Positions 17,354 to 26,309 of a DNA stretch of 64,000 nt are shown piece after piece. Numbering within the stretch: the stretch's first letter is position 1; each line of letters starts with the position of its first letter. The stretch covers positions 7,898 to 71,897 of the forward strand of contig LOES01000167.1 of NCBI GenBank assembly GCA_001515955.1, given 5' to 3'. This DNA comes from Clostridia bacterium BRH_c25 (lineage in GTDB: Bacteria > Bacillota_A > Clostridia > Lutisporales > Lutisporaceae). The notes below the pieces were generated by a model. The model ran no database searches, was not told the origin of the DNA, and worked only from the letters and a program-made list of their open reading frames with translations. The position numbers and the translations under genes are program-made.

Positions 17354-18879
17354 TGCAATATTACCTCCGAATATGGATTTACAACAATAGATGTTGCATC
17401 CGATAAGTCACGCAAAAATCCTGTATTTTTCAAGAAGTCCTGAAACTCTTTTTCATTTGAAGCAAATGAGTTTGCTTGCTCAGCATCTAACTTTGTTCCA
17501 CTAACACACTTCTTGTACTGCTTTGCACCTATTACAATATTAAAATGACTATACACTTCATCTAAAAACATATCAAATGTCATTTTCCCTTGGGGCTTAA
17601 TAATAGAAAGCACTATAAACTTTACTAAATCTTCGGAGAGTGAAAATCTTTCCTGTCCACCCCGCAACGGAATGATACACTGCATTTCTTTACCAAGTCT
17701 CTTGAACATATTCAATGTATGTGTTTTTGATTTAGCTAGGTATTCAAATGGGGAAAGCAGTTTGGAGGCTCCTTCATTTTGTTCTAAATATATGCTTGTC
17801 ATTTTATTAATTGCATTTACAAATAGTTCTTCAATCTTTCTATAACTACCAGCAGATATTTTCATTACAGTATTTCCAGCTTTTTTTGAGCGCAAATCTA
17901 CTATCCAAGGAGAAGACGAAACACCAAGATATTCTATAGTTCGGTGACACATCATTCGCATAATCTGTAAAATAATACCTTTCGATAGAAGTTCAATACG
18001 TGTTATCGGGTGCATATCGTTTGACAAAAAATTTATCAGTTCAGAAATTGTATTTTGTCCACAGTCAATATATCCAGTTGCCGGGATAAACCCAATCTGC
18101 TTTTTAATCCAAAGCTTTTCAGGATCAATGTTTTGATTTTTAAGCCACGAATCATATATCCAGTTTGCCAACTTTGAGAAATCCTCACCATTTGCTGTGA
18201 TTAGATGCTTTAATAAACTCTCAAGTAAAATTTTATCAGTAGGTTCACAAGCCTGTAATGCTTGCAAGATGTGCAAGTAGAACACCTCACCGCCCCTTGC
18301 CATAAAGTTATGTCTTGAAAAGTCAAACAACATTTCAATATCCGTATCACTTGCTGCAGGATTTCTTGATAAAGCTATTCTTGCCTTCTTATTTAGCATT
18401 GCTTCACAGAATATCAATTCAGGCGCTATCGGTAATAATGATTGAGCAGTCCAGGATCTATTTTTTAGCACTGCAGCATAGCCATACAACAAGTCTTGTA
18501 TAGCTTCTATTGTGCTTTCTGCTTTATGAGCTTCAATACCTCTATCTTCGATACTTTTCTGCATTATCTGAATATTACTATTAAAAGCTTTTTCGTCCAC
18601 AGAAATCTTAATGTCCTTTTTTGAACGATTATAAAAGATAAATCTTTTTAGTCCCATACGAGGCTTAACATAGTATACTAAATCTGTATTAATGTTCGAA
18701 TGGAAAGCCATTGTATCTAACTCCTTGTCAAGCCCTTTTGGAGAAATGAATACAAGTAAAAACTCTATTAAGTATTCATAAAGTGATTGATCAGAAAAAA
18801 TTCTATTCCCAAATAGCTGAATAGCCATATTGTCACTACCATTTGACAAATCTGCTGTAGCAGGAAAAATATTAGCCAC
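17350..18879 (-). CDS. dptG: DptG-like restriction subunit
   Basis: The product is 509 residues and begins at a GTG with GGAGG seven bases upstream. It is a mixed, mostly helical protein without visible signal, membrane segment or nucleotide-binding motif. I assign it to DptG mainly by place: it sits exactly between a DptF-like ATPase and a DptH-like translocase and overlaps the latter by four bases, as in known dptFGH operons. A central stretch with ILQIMRMMCHRTIEYLG and the C-terminal VLSIIKPQGKMTFDMFLDE are landmarks for a search. The role of DptG within the restriction complex is not well defined. Confidence 0.6.
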   Translation of the reverse strand: MANIFPATADLSNGSDNMAIQLFGNRIFSDQSLYEYLIEFLLVFISPKGLDKELDTMAFHSNINTDLVYYVKPRMGLKRFIFYNRSKKDIKISVDEKAFNSNIQIMQKSIEDRGIEAHKAESTIEAIQDLLYGYAAVLKNRSWTAQSLLPIAPELIFCEAMLNKKARIALSRNPAASDTDIEMLFDFSRHNFMARGGEVFYLHILQALQACEPTDKILLESLLKHLITANGEDFSKLANWIYDSWLKNQNIDPEKLWIKKQIGFIPATGYIDCGQNTISELINFLSNDMHPITRIELLSKGIILQIMRMMCHRTIEYLGVSSSPWIVDLRSKKAGNTVMKISAGSYRKIEELFVNAINKMTSIYLEQNEGASKLLSPFEYLAKSKTHTLNMFKRLGKEMQCIIPLRGGQERFSLSEDLVKFIVLSIIKPQGKMTFDMFLDEVYSHFNIVIGAKQYKKCVSGTKLDAEQANSFASNEKEFQDFLKNTGFLRDLSDATSIVVNPYSEVILQ

Positions 18880-18898
18880 GCTTTACCCTCCATTCACA

Positions 18899-20590
18899 TT
18901 AATAATTTATTAAAATATAATTACTACTTTCTTCTTGCAAGCTAATGTTACCCCATCCTTGGGTACCCATTACAAGCATTTCTATTATATCACTTTGCGA
19001 ATCGGGCTTGCAAAGCGACAACATCTGAGCTTTGATGCTATCAATACCATGTGTAAGCTGAGGATCTATATTAGTTGAAATAGCACCACTCCTTATATCC
19101 TCAAAATAGTTCAATAAAGGCAATAATATTGGTTGGTTTATTGTCGTTCCTAAAACCTCAATGTATAACTGTTTTTTTTCTTCTTCACCAAAGTTACAGC
19201 TACTTGTATTCACTGTTTTTAATTTTATATCTCTATTGGGAATAGTACCATATAACAATTGAACACTTTGGTCGATACTATTACTACGTTTAAGCGTAAT
19301 AGGAACCTCTCTTATATTTTTGCTTGCATAACCGGTATGTAAAATTGAAAATGCCTCCATTATAAGAGATTTATCATCATTATTTGGTGTTTTTCCATTT
19401 CTAAGCTCTAAATATCTATGAAATTTTTTTGAAAAAACACATTTTAACACTTCAAGGTTTTTCTCAACATCTGTTTGAATGTTAAACATAATATACATTC
19501 TTCGTATCGCCTGCCGCCATTCAATTGAATTTGAAGTCCAATACTGATTTTTTAGTTCAGCAACAATTTCTTGTATTTTGGGGTGCAAGATTGAATAGTC
19601 TTGCAAAATAAAAATTTCTTCATCGGAAACAAGACTCCTGTTATCATATCCGTTTTGATGCATATCAGCTATAGCCTGAATAGCCAACGCTTGCTTGTTA
19701 AGCTTTATACCCTTATAACCGAACAAAGAGTTGCAAAACAGGTGGTCAAATAAATACTTCATACTTTCAACATTTTTAACATCCTTACATTCTAACCCCG
19801 ACGTAAGTGAAAAAGTAATTTGAGCTATTATTTGGCGAATGGTAAGCCTTTTGCCGTGCTCCTGCTGCCAAATAAAATGATGATGAAGAAAATCAAACAC
19901 TTTGTTTTGATTTTCCAAAACTATATTTCTATTAAAGAGAATAGGACAGACGTTTTTCTTAGTACAGCCAGTGCATCTGTCAAAGCATTTATTAGAAATG
20001 AGATTTTTTAAAAATGGTCTTACAAATGAAGAATTATCAATACTTGCGATGTTTATTGCTCTGATTCCATATTCATTGATATTTATTACCGAGTCTGTAT
20101 TGATATCAATCGCATTTATGAGCTTCATTTGTGCCTCTGAGCCCATTTCTTCTAAAAAAGTATTAAGAAGTGGTCCAGTATTGGCAACCAAAATTACATG
20201 CTTGCCGTTTTTGGATTCCTGTAAGCAACGTTTAAGCATACCCTTTCTGTCAACTGCAGAAAACTCGCTGAAATCTTTAATATAAAGGCACTCTTTTCCA
20301 TTTGACAAAACTACCTCATCCCAAGGTTTCAGTTTTCCTTGCAATGCATTAAGTTCATCAAGTACTTGAATAAGTAAACTTGTCTTGCCATCCCCAGCAT
20401 GTCCAGTGATGAGAATGATGTGAGGACTATGTTCTGTTAGCCATTTAGCCACAATGTTAACAATTGGTCTCTTAACCATTATATCCTGATAGAAAGGACT
20501 GCTCTGGCTTGCTTCGGCAATCGCATTTTCATTTTTTGCCCCAACATTATGAAGCGTATTTAGATACTTTATATATTCCTCATTGTACAT
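18899..20590 (-). CDS. dptF: DptF-like P-loop ATPase with zinc motif
   Basis: The product is 563 residues from the ATG at 20590, chosen because GGGGTG lies at a good distance; a GTG at 20599 is the alternative. Walker A is IILITGHAGDGKTSLLIQVL at about residues 56-75. A four-cysteine cluster, CFDRCTGCTKKNVC at about residues 205-218, probably binds zinc. Both features and the length fit DptF (DndF), the ATPase of phosphorothioate-dependent restriction. The downstream genes fit DptG and DptH. It starts only 15 bases after the cysteine desulfurase gene, so restriction and modification genes share one transcript. Confidence 0.7.
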   Translation of the reverse strand: MYNEEYIKYLNTLHNVGAKNENAIAEASQSSPFYQDIMVKRPIVNIVAKWLTEHSPHIILITGHAGDGKTSLLIQVLDELNALQGKLKPWDEVVLSNGKECLYIKDFSEFSAVDRKGMLKRCLQESKNGKHVILVANTGPLLNTFLEEMGSEAQMKLINAIDINTDSVININEYGIRAINIASIDNSSFVRPFLKNLISNKCFDRCTGCTKKNVCPILFNRNIVLENQNKVFDFLHHHFIWQQEHGKRLTIRQIIAQITFSLTSGLECKDVKNVESMKYLFDHLFCNSLFGYKGIKLNKQALAIQAIADMHQNGYDNRSLVSDEEIFILQDYSILHPKIQEIVAELKNQYWTSNSIEWRQAIRRMYIMFNIQTDVEKNLEVLKCVFSKKFHRYLELRNGKTPNNDDKSLIMEAFSILHTGYASKNIREVPITLKRSNSIDQSVQLLYGTIPNRDIKLKTVNTSSCNFGEEEKKQLYIEVLGTTINQPILLPLLNYFEDIRSGAISTNIDPQLTHGIDSIKAQMLSLCKPDSQSDIIEMLVMGTQGWGNISLQEESSNYILINY

Positions 20591-20605
20591 TATTATCACC
20601 CCACT

Positions 20606-21751
20606 CTAATTATTTTCAATGTAATTCAAAGCTTCCTTTAATTTTATGAAGTCATCATCATTGTTGAAATATCCCACACTGAAACGAACTGTTCCTACTG
20701 GGAAGGTACCAATAAATTTATGTGCTGATGGTGAACAGTGTAGTCCAGTTCGCACTTCTACACCTTGTTCACTCAATACTTGGCCTATATTATCGCTGCT
20801 GTAGCCTTCAAAAATACAGGATACAACACCAATGGTATCAGCTACTTCGGAAGGACTAATGATTCTGATGTTATCATACTTCTTTAAAACAGCTATTAAC
20901 TTATTGTGGTTTTCTTTTTCCTTTGCATAGATACAATTAACGCCTGTTTTCATTATCCAATTCAAAGATGCGTACAACCCCGCAATTGCCATTATATTTT
21001 GGCTACCGGCTTCATATCTTTGGGGAATTGTATCAGGCATATTTGGACTTACTGAGTCAATTCCAGTGCCGCCGAAGATAAGAGGCTTAAGCTTGAGGTC
21101 ACCATTACAAATAAATCCCGCTATGCCAAAGGTAGCATATAAGGTTTTGTGCCCTGCAAAAACCACAAAGTCATAGATAGTACTGCTTAAGTCCATATCT
21201 ATAAGTCCTGCAGTCTGGCACATGTCAATTACATTAATTGCCCCATATTGCTGTGACAATGTGCAGATATCTTTTATAGGAGCCACCAAACCACACACAT
21301 TACTTGCGTGACTAATAATTACGATGTTAGGCTTGTTCTCAGCAAACTGATATTTGATTTTTTCTAAATCGTACGTTAGCTCCTTGTGGTTAACGGATAG
21401 GGTAATAATGTTCAGTTTATATAACCCCTGCAAATAATTCAGTACCCTGATAACCGCATTATGTTCAAAGGGTGAAACATAGATGTTATAGTTATTCGAT
21501 ATGGGAAGTCCTTGCAAAATAATGTTAATTGCTTCCGTTGCCGATGGAGTAAATACTACCTTTTTAGCAGGGCAATGAAAAAACTTCAGCATCAGATTTC
21601 GTGTATCTTGTATAAGCTTGCTTGCAGAGTTGTTCTGTCCTCGACCAGAATTAACACCTGATTCACGATAATATTTATCTACAAAGCTATACACTTCTTC
21701 GGGTTTCGGAAAAGTGGTAGCAGCGTTATTAAAATAAGCTATTTTATCCAA
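20606..21751 (-). CDS. sspA: Class V aminotransferase / cysteine desulfurase (SspA/DndA-like)
   Basis: The product is 381 residues, a pyridoxal-phosphate enzyme of fold type I. The start IAYFNNAATTFPKP and the segment TPSATEAINIIL are typical. VVFAGHKTLYATFGIAG contains the PLP lysine (GHK). The C-terminal RTGLHCSPSAHK holds the cysteine that takes sulfur from L-cysteine. In phosphorothioate systems this enzyme (DndA, SspA or a host IscS) supplies the sulfur to the PP-loop partner. It sits three bases after the SspC-like gene, inside the defence operon, which argues for a dedicated sulfur donor. Its closest form by eye is the EF2568-like desulfurase family. Confidence 0.85.
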   Translation of the reverse strand: MDKIAYFNNAATTFPKPEEVYSFVDKYYRESGVNSGRGQNNSASKLIQDTRNLMLKFFHCPAKKVVFTPSATEAINIILQGLPISNNYNIYVSPFEHNAVIRVLNYLQGLYKLNIITLSVNHKELTYDLEKIKYQFAENKPNIVIISHASNVCGLVAPIKDICTLSQQYGAINVIDMCQTAGLIDMDLSSTIYDFVVFAGHKTLYATFGIAGFICNGDLKLKPLIFGGTGIDSVSPNMPDTIPQRYEAGSQNIMAIAGLYASLNWIMKTGVNCIYAKEKENHNKLIAVLKKYDNIRIISPSEVADTIGVVSCIFEGYSSDNIGQVLSEQGVEVRTGLHCSPSAHKFIGTFPVGTVRFSVGYFNNDDDFIKLKEALNYIENN

Positions 21752-21754
21752 ATG

Positions 21755-24700
21755 TTAAATCCCTCCCCCACACATTCTTTCGATAAATTCCATAAGTATT
21801 TGTCTTTTTTCTTGTTCTGAAATAGACTGTCCCATTTCTTCGAGAGCGGTAGCTATCTCATTGTAAAGAAGTTTTCCTCTGTCACTGTAAGTTGTCTTAT
21901 CAAATGACTTAACAACCTCTTTTCCATCTTTACCGATGAAACACACCTTGTAACTATTTGAGCTTGCCCTTGAATTATCAACCTGAGTAGCAGATAAATC
22001 ATATTCCAAAATGGACTTTTTAAAGTGTTCTAATTTTGATATAAATTGCGAAATCGTATCAACAGTCCAATCGTCAATTCTCAGATCAGTAACCGTCTTT
22101 GCAAGCCTTTCAATAAACGTCTTTTCATCATTACCAATACGACTCATAAGCTGTAATACCTTATGTTCTTCATTAGGGAACAAGTAGCTAAAAGTAGTCG
22201 GCTTTAATCTCTCAATAAAATCTCTAATAATGGAGGTCAGGGTGGCACTATCGGCTTGACCGGACTTAAAAATACCTTTTACATCTTTTGTTAAATGCTT
22301 AATGAGTCCGTTTTTAGCACTATCAAAAGTAGCTTTTGAGCTTCTGATATTGTCAACGATGTTGATTGTAAATTCTTTATATCCATAAATATCAAATAAC
22401 TTTCTAAACAAAAATTCTCTTGCATTGATGTCAGTTTGTTTTAAGCTTCCGATAAATTTTACCTGTGCAGGGGGTATTTTTTCTGGGGAGGTATTTTTGC
22501 CTTTATAAATGGCTTTTAATTCCTTAGCATACTTAGGTAAACTCATGTACCAGCGTGACATTGCGGAAACAACATAAGTAAATGTGTTATAATCTTTTTC
22601 CTTTGAGATAACATAGTCCGAAAACAGCCCTGCAAGACTGTCAATATACATTGACTTATCTTCGTTCCAATTCTCCATTAAAGCGGTAAAAGCCTTTGGG
22701 TTTTCGTTAATACTATTAAGGAGATCTGCCGTAATCTTAACTTCTTGGTTTCGGCTCTTAATAACAAGATATTTCTTGAAAAAATGAAGTACTACTGCAA
22801 TATAAATAGGGATAACCCCTTTTTTCATCCCATAACCAAATTCAGGCAGAGTTAATCTGTCATATAATTCTTTGAAATTCCGCCCCTCATTTGCATTAGC
22901 ACCATTGAAGAACTCTTGTATCTCACGCAAAACATTTACCATATTCACATCTTCAGGTATAAGTGCTAAAACAGGCTTAACTTGTTCGTTTGAGAGGATG
23001 CCAGTTTGTATCAATGTACTTCTCATAAACGAAACATCCTGGCCTGTTCCGGTAAGCCCTAAATTTATATTTAATTCGTTTTCAAGTAACCCAGAAATAA
23101 GCTTGCTCCTACTGTTAATTGCAACTGTCGGTAAACTATCCTTATTGATGGATTCGTTGTTGATAATAGGAGTTTTTGGATATGTTGCTGCACAAATTTC
23201 CGAAAGCTTTGCAGAGATTTGTGCCTTTCGCTTCAACAGTTTTTTTTCACCGTTCCAATAATACTCAGCTTCTCCTGTTTCTGGGCGAGTAAAGCTTAAA
23301 ATATACTTACTAATAACTTCTTCTAAATCTTCAATATAAATATCATATTCGTCAGAAAGAATCTCATCATCATTAATTTGATCTTTCAAAATCATAACAG
23401 CATTGTACTCATAAGCTATTTTCTCTATGTCAATAAAGCGGACAGGAAGTACAAAAACTATTCTATTGTGGTTACAACTACCACTTAAAATAGTTTCTCT
23501 GATTTGTTCGATTTCTTCGTTGCTACGAGGGATAATCGCATACACCACACCATCAGCACTTAGGTTTTCAATCTTTCTTTCCCAATCTGTAACAGAGAAA
23601 AACTCTATACTATCAATAAAGGTGAAATCAAAATATCTTGTAATTTCCATTTCGTCATTGTAGGCAGTAGGATACATATAGCTCTCAAAAGAGGACTTAT
23701 TCAGGATGTCCTTTACACTCAAAGTCTGCATGGTCTTTTCAATAACATTCTGAATCTCAGTACTAATGTCAACACCAGAACTTTCCTTGATTTTCAGATA
23801 GCCATTGCTTCTTTTGAGATATATAATGCAATCTTTTTCAATAAGCTCGGCAAGTACATCATCAATAACTTTAACATCAGAAACACTGTCTCTAAAGGTG
23901 TCTACGATTATGTCTTTAATTGGAGAAAGTTTTTCGAACTGCTCAATAATGTAAATGAGCGATATAGTTTTAATGATTTTATTAGCCAGTGAATCCTCAT
24001 CAAGCTTTTGAAGCACCTTTGATGTAGTCTCATAAAGCTTGTGAATTTCGCTTGTGTAAGGTTCTTTCCTTAAAAGTGGCTCAAAATAATCATACACATA
24101 ATCAGGGGTAAGCATGGGAAAATCACCCTTTGCATTTTCTAAAAATGCGGTTAAGGTGTACTTATTATCCGATGATAAAAATGTAAATAGTGTTCTCTCA
24201 TTTTGTGCTACCTTTTCAGATAGTCTCGGCAGGATGAAAGTTGAAATCGGATGGAGCGGATAACAGCCCATTACTGCTTTTTGAGCTGCAGCATTATCAT
24301 TCTTTTCAAGTATACCGTTTGCCTCAAAACGCTCAATCAAGTTTTTAAAGCGTGTTTCGTTCTGCTGACAATAATTAGCCCAATAGTCCCTATCCTTCTT
24401 TATAACGGCAGAGATGATTTCATACATCTGAGAAAAATTGTTATGCAGATTAATATGCTTAAATCTGCCAGAAACACCTCTCCAACCGTCGACCTTATCT
24501 TTCGGGAGATTTTTATCAATGTAGTTCGCAATATCCTTATGAGATATAAGCATCAGGTGCATTTGCTTATCGCCACTACGATCGCACTTTTCTGCAAAGT
24601 CTTGTAGCAGTTTTATGTCACTGATCGTAGTATTGGCAATGCTTGACTCTAGATATTTACTGAACTCGTCATAAATAATGTATACACCGTTATAGCCTTC

Positions 24701-25399
24701 ATCCTTAAGTTTATCTACGACCTTTTCATAAAGTTCCACTACATCAAAACCAACAAAGGGATTAAAAGCACTACCTGATGTGAGAGCAGGATAAAGCTTA
24801 TTGAATCTTTCATACGCATTCACATCAAATTCTTTCAATGAAACAATAAAGTCATTAATCGGTACATTAAGTTCTGAAATAAACTTTTTGAATGTATCGT
24901 GGTAATGATTTTTCCAAAGAGCAATGGTGTTGACTGCCGCTTTGAAGTTGGTTTCAGGCATTAGATTTGTCAAGTTTTCGTTCTTTAAAGCAGTTTGTAA
25001 TGCACTCAAAAATGATTGTGTAATACTTGTGCTACTTCCGCTGACAATAATCGGGAGCAACTTTTTATCACTGTTTATATAGCTTGTAATGAACTCATAC
25101 AGTTTCGTATTCTGTTCCTTTATTTTATTCAAAAGTATTTCAAACAAACCCATGTCTTTCTTAAAGAGAAGTGACATAAGCATGAGTACGATATGCGATT
25201 TCCCTCTGCCATATGCTCCAATCAAAATCCTTGCTCTACCCCTGTCTTGTGCACTTGTGCTGAGAATAACATCCTCAATAACATCAATAGATGACATCGT
25301 GGGTATAAAACTTTTCACTTTATTTTCATTGTGTAGGTCATAGGCAATATTGATTGAGGTTTGAAAACCTTTTTCTACCCATATTTTCTCTTCAAACAT
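21755..25399 (-). CDS. sspC: SspC-like large ATPase of the phosphorothioation module
   Basis: The product is 1214 residues. It has Walker A ILIGAYGRGKSHIVLMLM at about residues 57-75, Walker B GVYIIYDEFSKYLESS at about residues 235-250, and CYPLHPISTFILPRLSE at about residue 380. This architecture is shared with BrxC-type ATPases and fits SspC, the ATPase that works with SspB (DUF4007) and SspD. It is flanked exactly as expected: DUF4007 gene upstream (29-base gap) and desulfurase downstream (3-base gap). GGAG precedes the ATG by eight bases. A homologous ATPase at 7064-11311 closes the operon. The assignment depends on neighbours as much as on sequence. Confidence 0.7.
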   Translation of the reverse strand: MFEEKIWVEKGFQTSINIAYDLHNENKVKSFIPTMSSIDVIEDVILSTSAQDRGRARILIGAYGRGKSHIVLMLMSLLFKKDMGLFEILLNKIKEQNTKLYEFITSYINSDKKLLPIIVSGSSTSITQSFLSALQTALKNENLTNLMPETNFKAAVNTIALWKNHYHDTFKKFISELNVPINDFIVSLKEFDVNAYERFNKLYPALTSGSAFNPFVGFDVVELYEKVVDKLKDEGYNGVYIIYDEFSKYLESSIANTTISDIKLLQDFAEKCDRSGDKQMHLMLISHKDIANYIDKNLPKDKVDGWRGVSGRFKHINLHNNFSQMYEIISAVIKKDRDYWANYCQQNETRFKNLIERFEANGILEKNDNAAAQKAVMGCYPLHPISTFILPRLSEKVAQNERTLFTFLSSDNKYTLTAFLENAKGDFPMLTPDYVYDYFEPLLRKEPYTSEIHKLYETTSKVLQKLDEDSLANKIIKTISLIYIIEQFEKLSPIKDIIVDTFRDSVSDVKVIDDVLAELIEKDCIIYLKRSNGYLKIKESSGVDISTEIQNVIEKTMQTLSVKDILNKSSFESYMYPTAYNDEMEITRYFDFTFIDSIEFFSVTDWERKIENLSADGVVYAIIPRSNEEIEQIRETILSGSCNHNRIVFVLPVRFIDIEKIAYEYNAVMILKDQINDDEILSDEYDIYIEDLEEVISKYILSFTRPETGEAEYYWNGEKKLLKRKAQISAKLSEICAATYPKTPIINNESINKDSLPTVAINSRSKLISGLLENELNINLGLTGTGQDVSFMRSTLIQTGILSNEQVKPVLALIPEDVNMVNVLREIQEFFNGANANEGRNFKELYDRLTLPEFGYGMKKGVIPIYIAVVLHFFKKYLVIKSRNQEVKITADLLNSINENPKAFTALMENWNEDKSMYIDSLAGLFSDYVISKEKDYNTFTYVVSAMSRWYMSLPKYAKELKAIYKGKNTSPEKIPPAQVKFIGSLKQTDINAREFLFRKLFDIYGYKEFTINIVDNIRSSKATFDSAKNGLIKHLTKDVKGIFKSGQADSATLTSIIRDFIERLKPTTFSYLFPNEEHKVLQLMSRIGNDEKTFIERLAKTVTDLRIDDWTVDTISQFISKLEHFKKSILEYDLSATQVDNSRASSNSYKVCFIGKDGKEVVKSFDKTTYSDRGKLLYNEIATALEEMGQSISEQEKRQILMEFIERMCGGGI

Positions 25400-25428
25400 A
25401 TTATATCTCCAATCTTTGAGGATATGTC

Positions 25429-26307
25429 TTATTTGTTAATTGCATTGTAGTATTCTTGGACACACCCTAAAAAGTCAATTTCTCTTTCAATGGTTATAAC
25501 ATCAAGTCCAGCTGTCCGAACAACCTTGATGTATCCCATAAGCTCAAGTTTATTCAACAAGCTGGTCAGCGTAATAATATCCAGGTTAAGCACCTTTCCG
25601 GCATTGCACTTATCATTTTGAATAGATGATATTTTTATTTCATTTGCTCCTTTTGCTTGATCAACAATGACCGCAAGTATAACAAGCGGATGTATGCTGT
25701 CAATCTTAGGAACACTTTTTTTATAAGTCTTAGCTTTTTTATTTGAGATGTCCACAAGAGATAATTCACCAAGCGGACAGTCAATGTTACTCTCAGGATG
25801 TACCTTGCCGGGATTAGATTTAATTCTTGGCACATAGGTGTTGATGATACAGTTAAAATCATCATCTAAAGAGCGCTCAGAAACCTCTGATTCGTTCAAT
25901 AGTATATAAGCATTGAGCTGCTTTACAAAATCATCTCGGTTAAACTCGCTACGGTTAAACTCATTAAAGAAGAAATACCAAGCCGTTGCGTCAGCTTCGT
26001 TAGTTGCAAGGTTATAGTGTAGAAACCACAGTGTTCCTATTTCTTCAATGTATCTGTCATTTTCATAAACGATTTCACCGAAAGGGGTAAGAGTTTGGTA
26101 CTTCTTTCCCGAAGTCGGCTCAGCTGTAAGCCTAACAGCTTGCAGCCAATACCGCAGAGCCTTAACCATATTTGCACCTATGCCTAGAATATCCATAGGA
26201 TTTCCGTTGTCACCCATAAAAACTGTTCTGTCACGGAGAACATTTTTTATTCCTTTATATAACCAGCCTTTTCTTATGAAAAAGGTATCATGCGCTCTAA
26301 ATCTCAT
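25429..26307 (-). CDS. sspB: SspB-like DUF4007 protein
   Basis: The product is 292 residues and starts MRFRAHDTFFIRKGWLYKGI, the hallmark of DUF4007 (F-x-x-H-x-TF-x-x-R-x-GWL). It continues with ILGIGANMVKALRYWLQAV, also typical of the family. The C-terminus looks like a winged helix (TLTSLLNKLELMGYIKVV). In SspABCD systems the DUF4007 protein SspB is reported to nick DNA so that sulfur can be placed on one strand. The ATG lies two bases after the SspD-like stop, with the ribosome site AAGGAG inside the end of that gene. Confidence 0.8.
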   Translation of the reverse strand: MRFRAHDTFFIRKGWLYKGIKNVLRDRTVFMGDNGNPMDILGIGANMVKALRYWLQAVRLTAEPTSGKKYQTLTPFGEIVYENDRYIEEIGTLWFLHYNLATNEADATAWYFFFNEFNRSEFNRDDFVKQLNAYILLNESEVSERSLDDDFNCIINTYVPRIKSNPGKVHPESNIDCPLGELSLVDISNKKAKTYKKSVPKIDSIHPLVILAVIVDQAKGANEIKISSIQNDKCNAGKVLNLDIITLTSLLNKLELMGYIKVVRTAGLDVITIEREIDFLGCVQEYYNAINK

Positions 26308-26309
26308 AA

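Noticed and set aside
22872..23261. A plus-strand open frame of 129 codons.
   Set aside because: It is antisense to the SspC-like ATPase, has no ribosome site and no family-like sequence.
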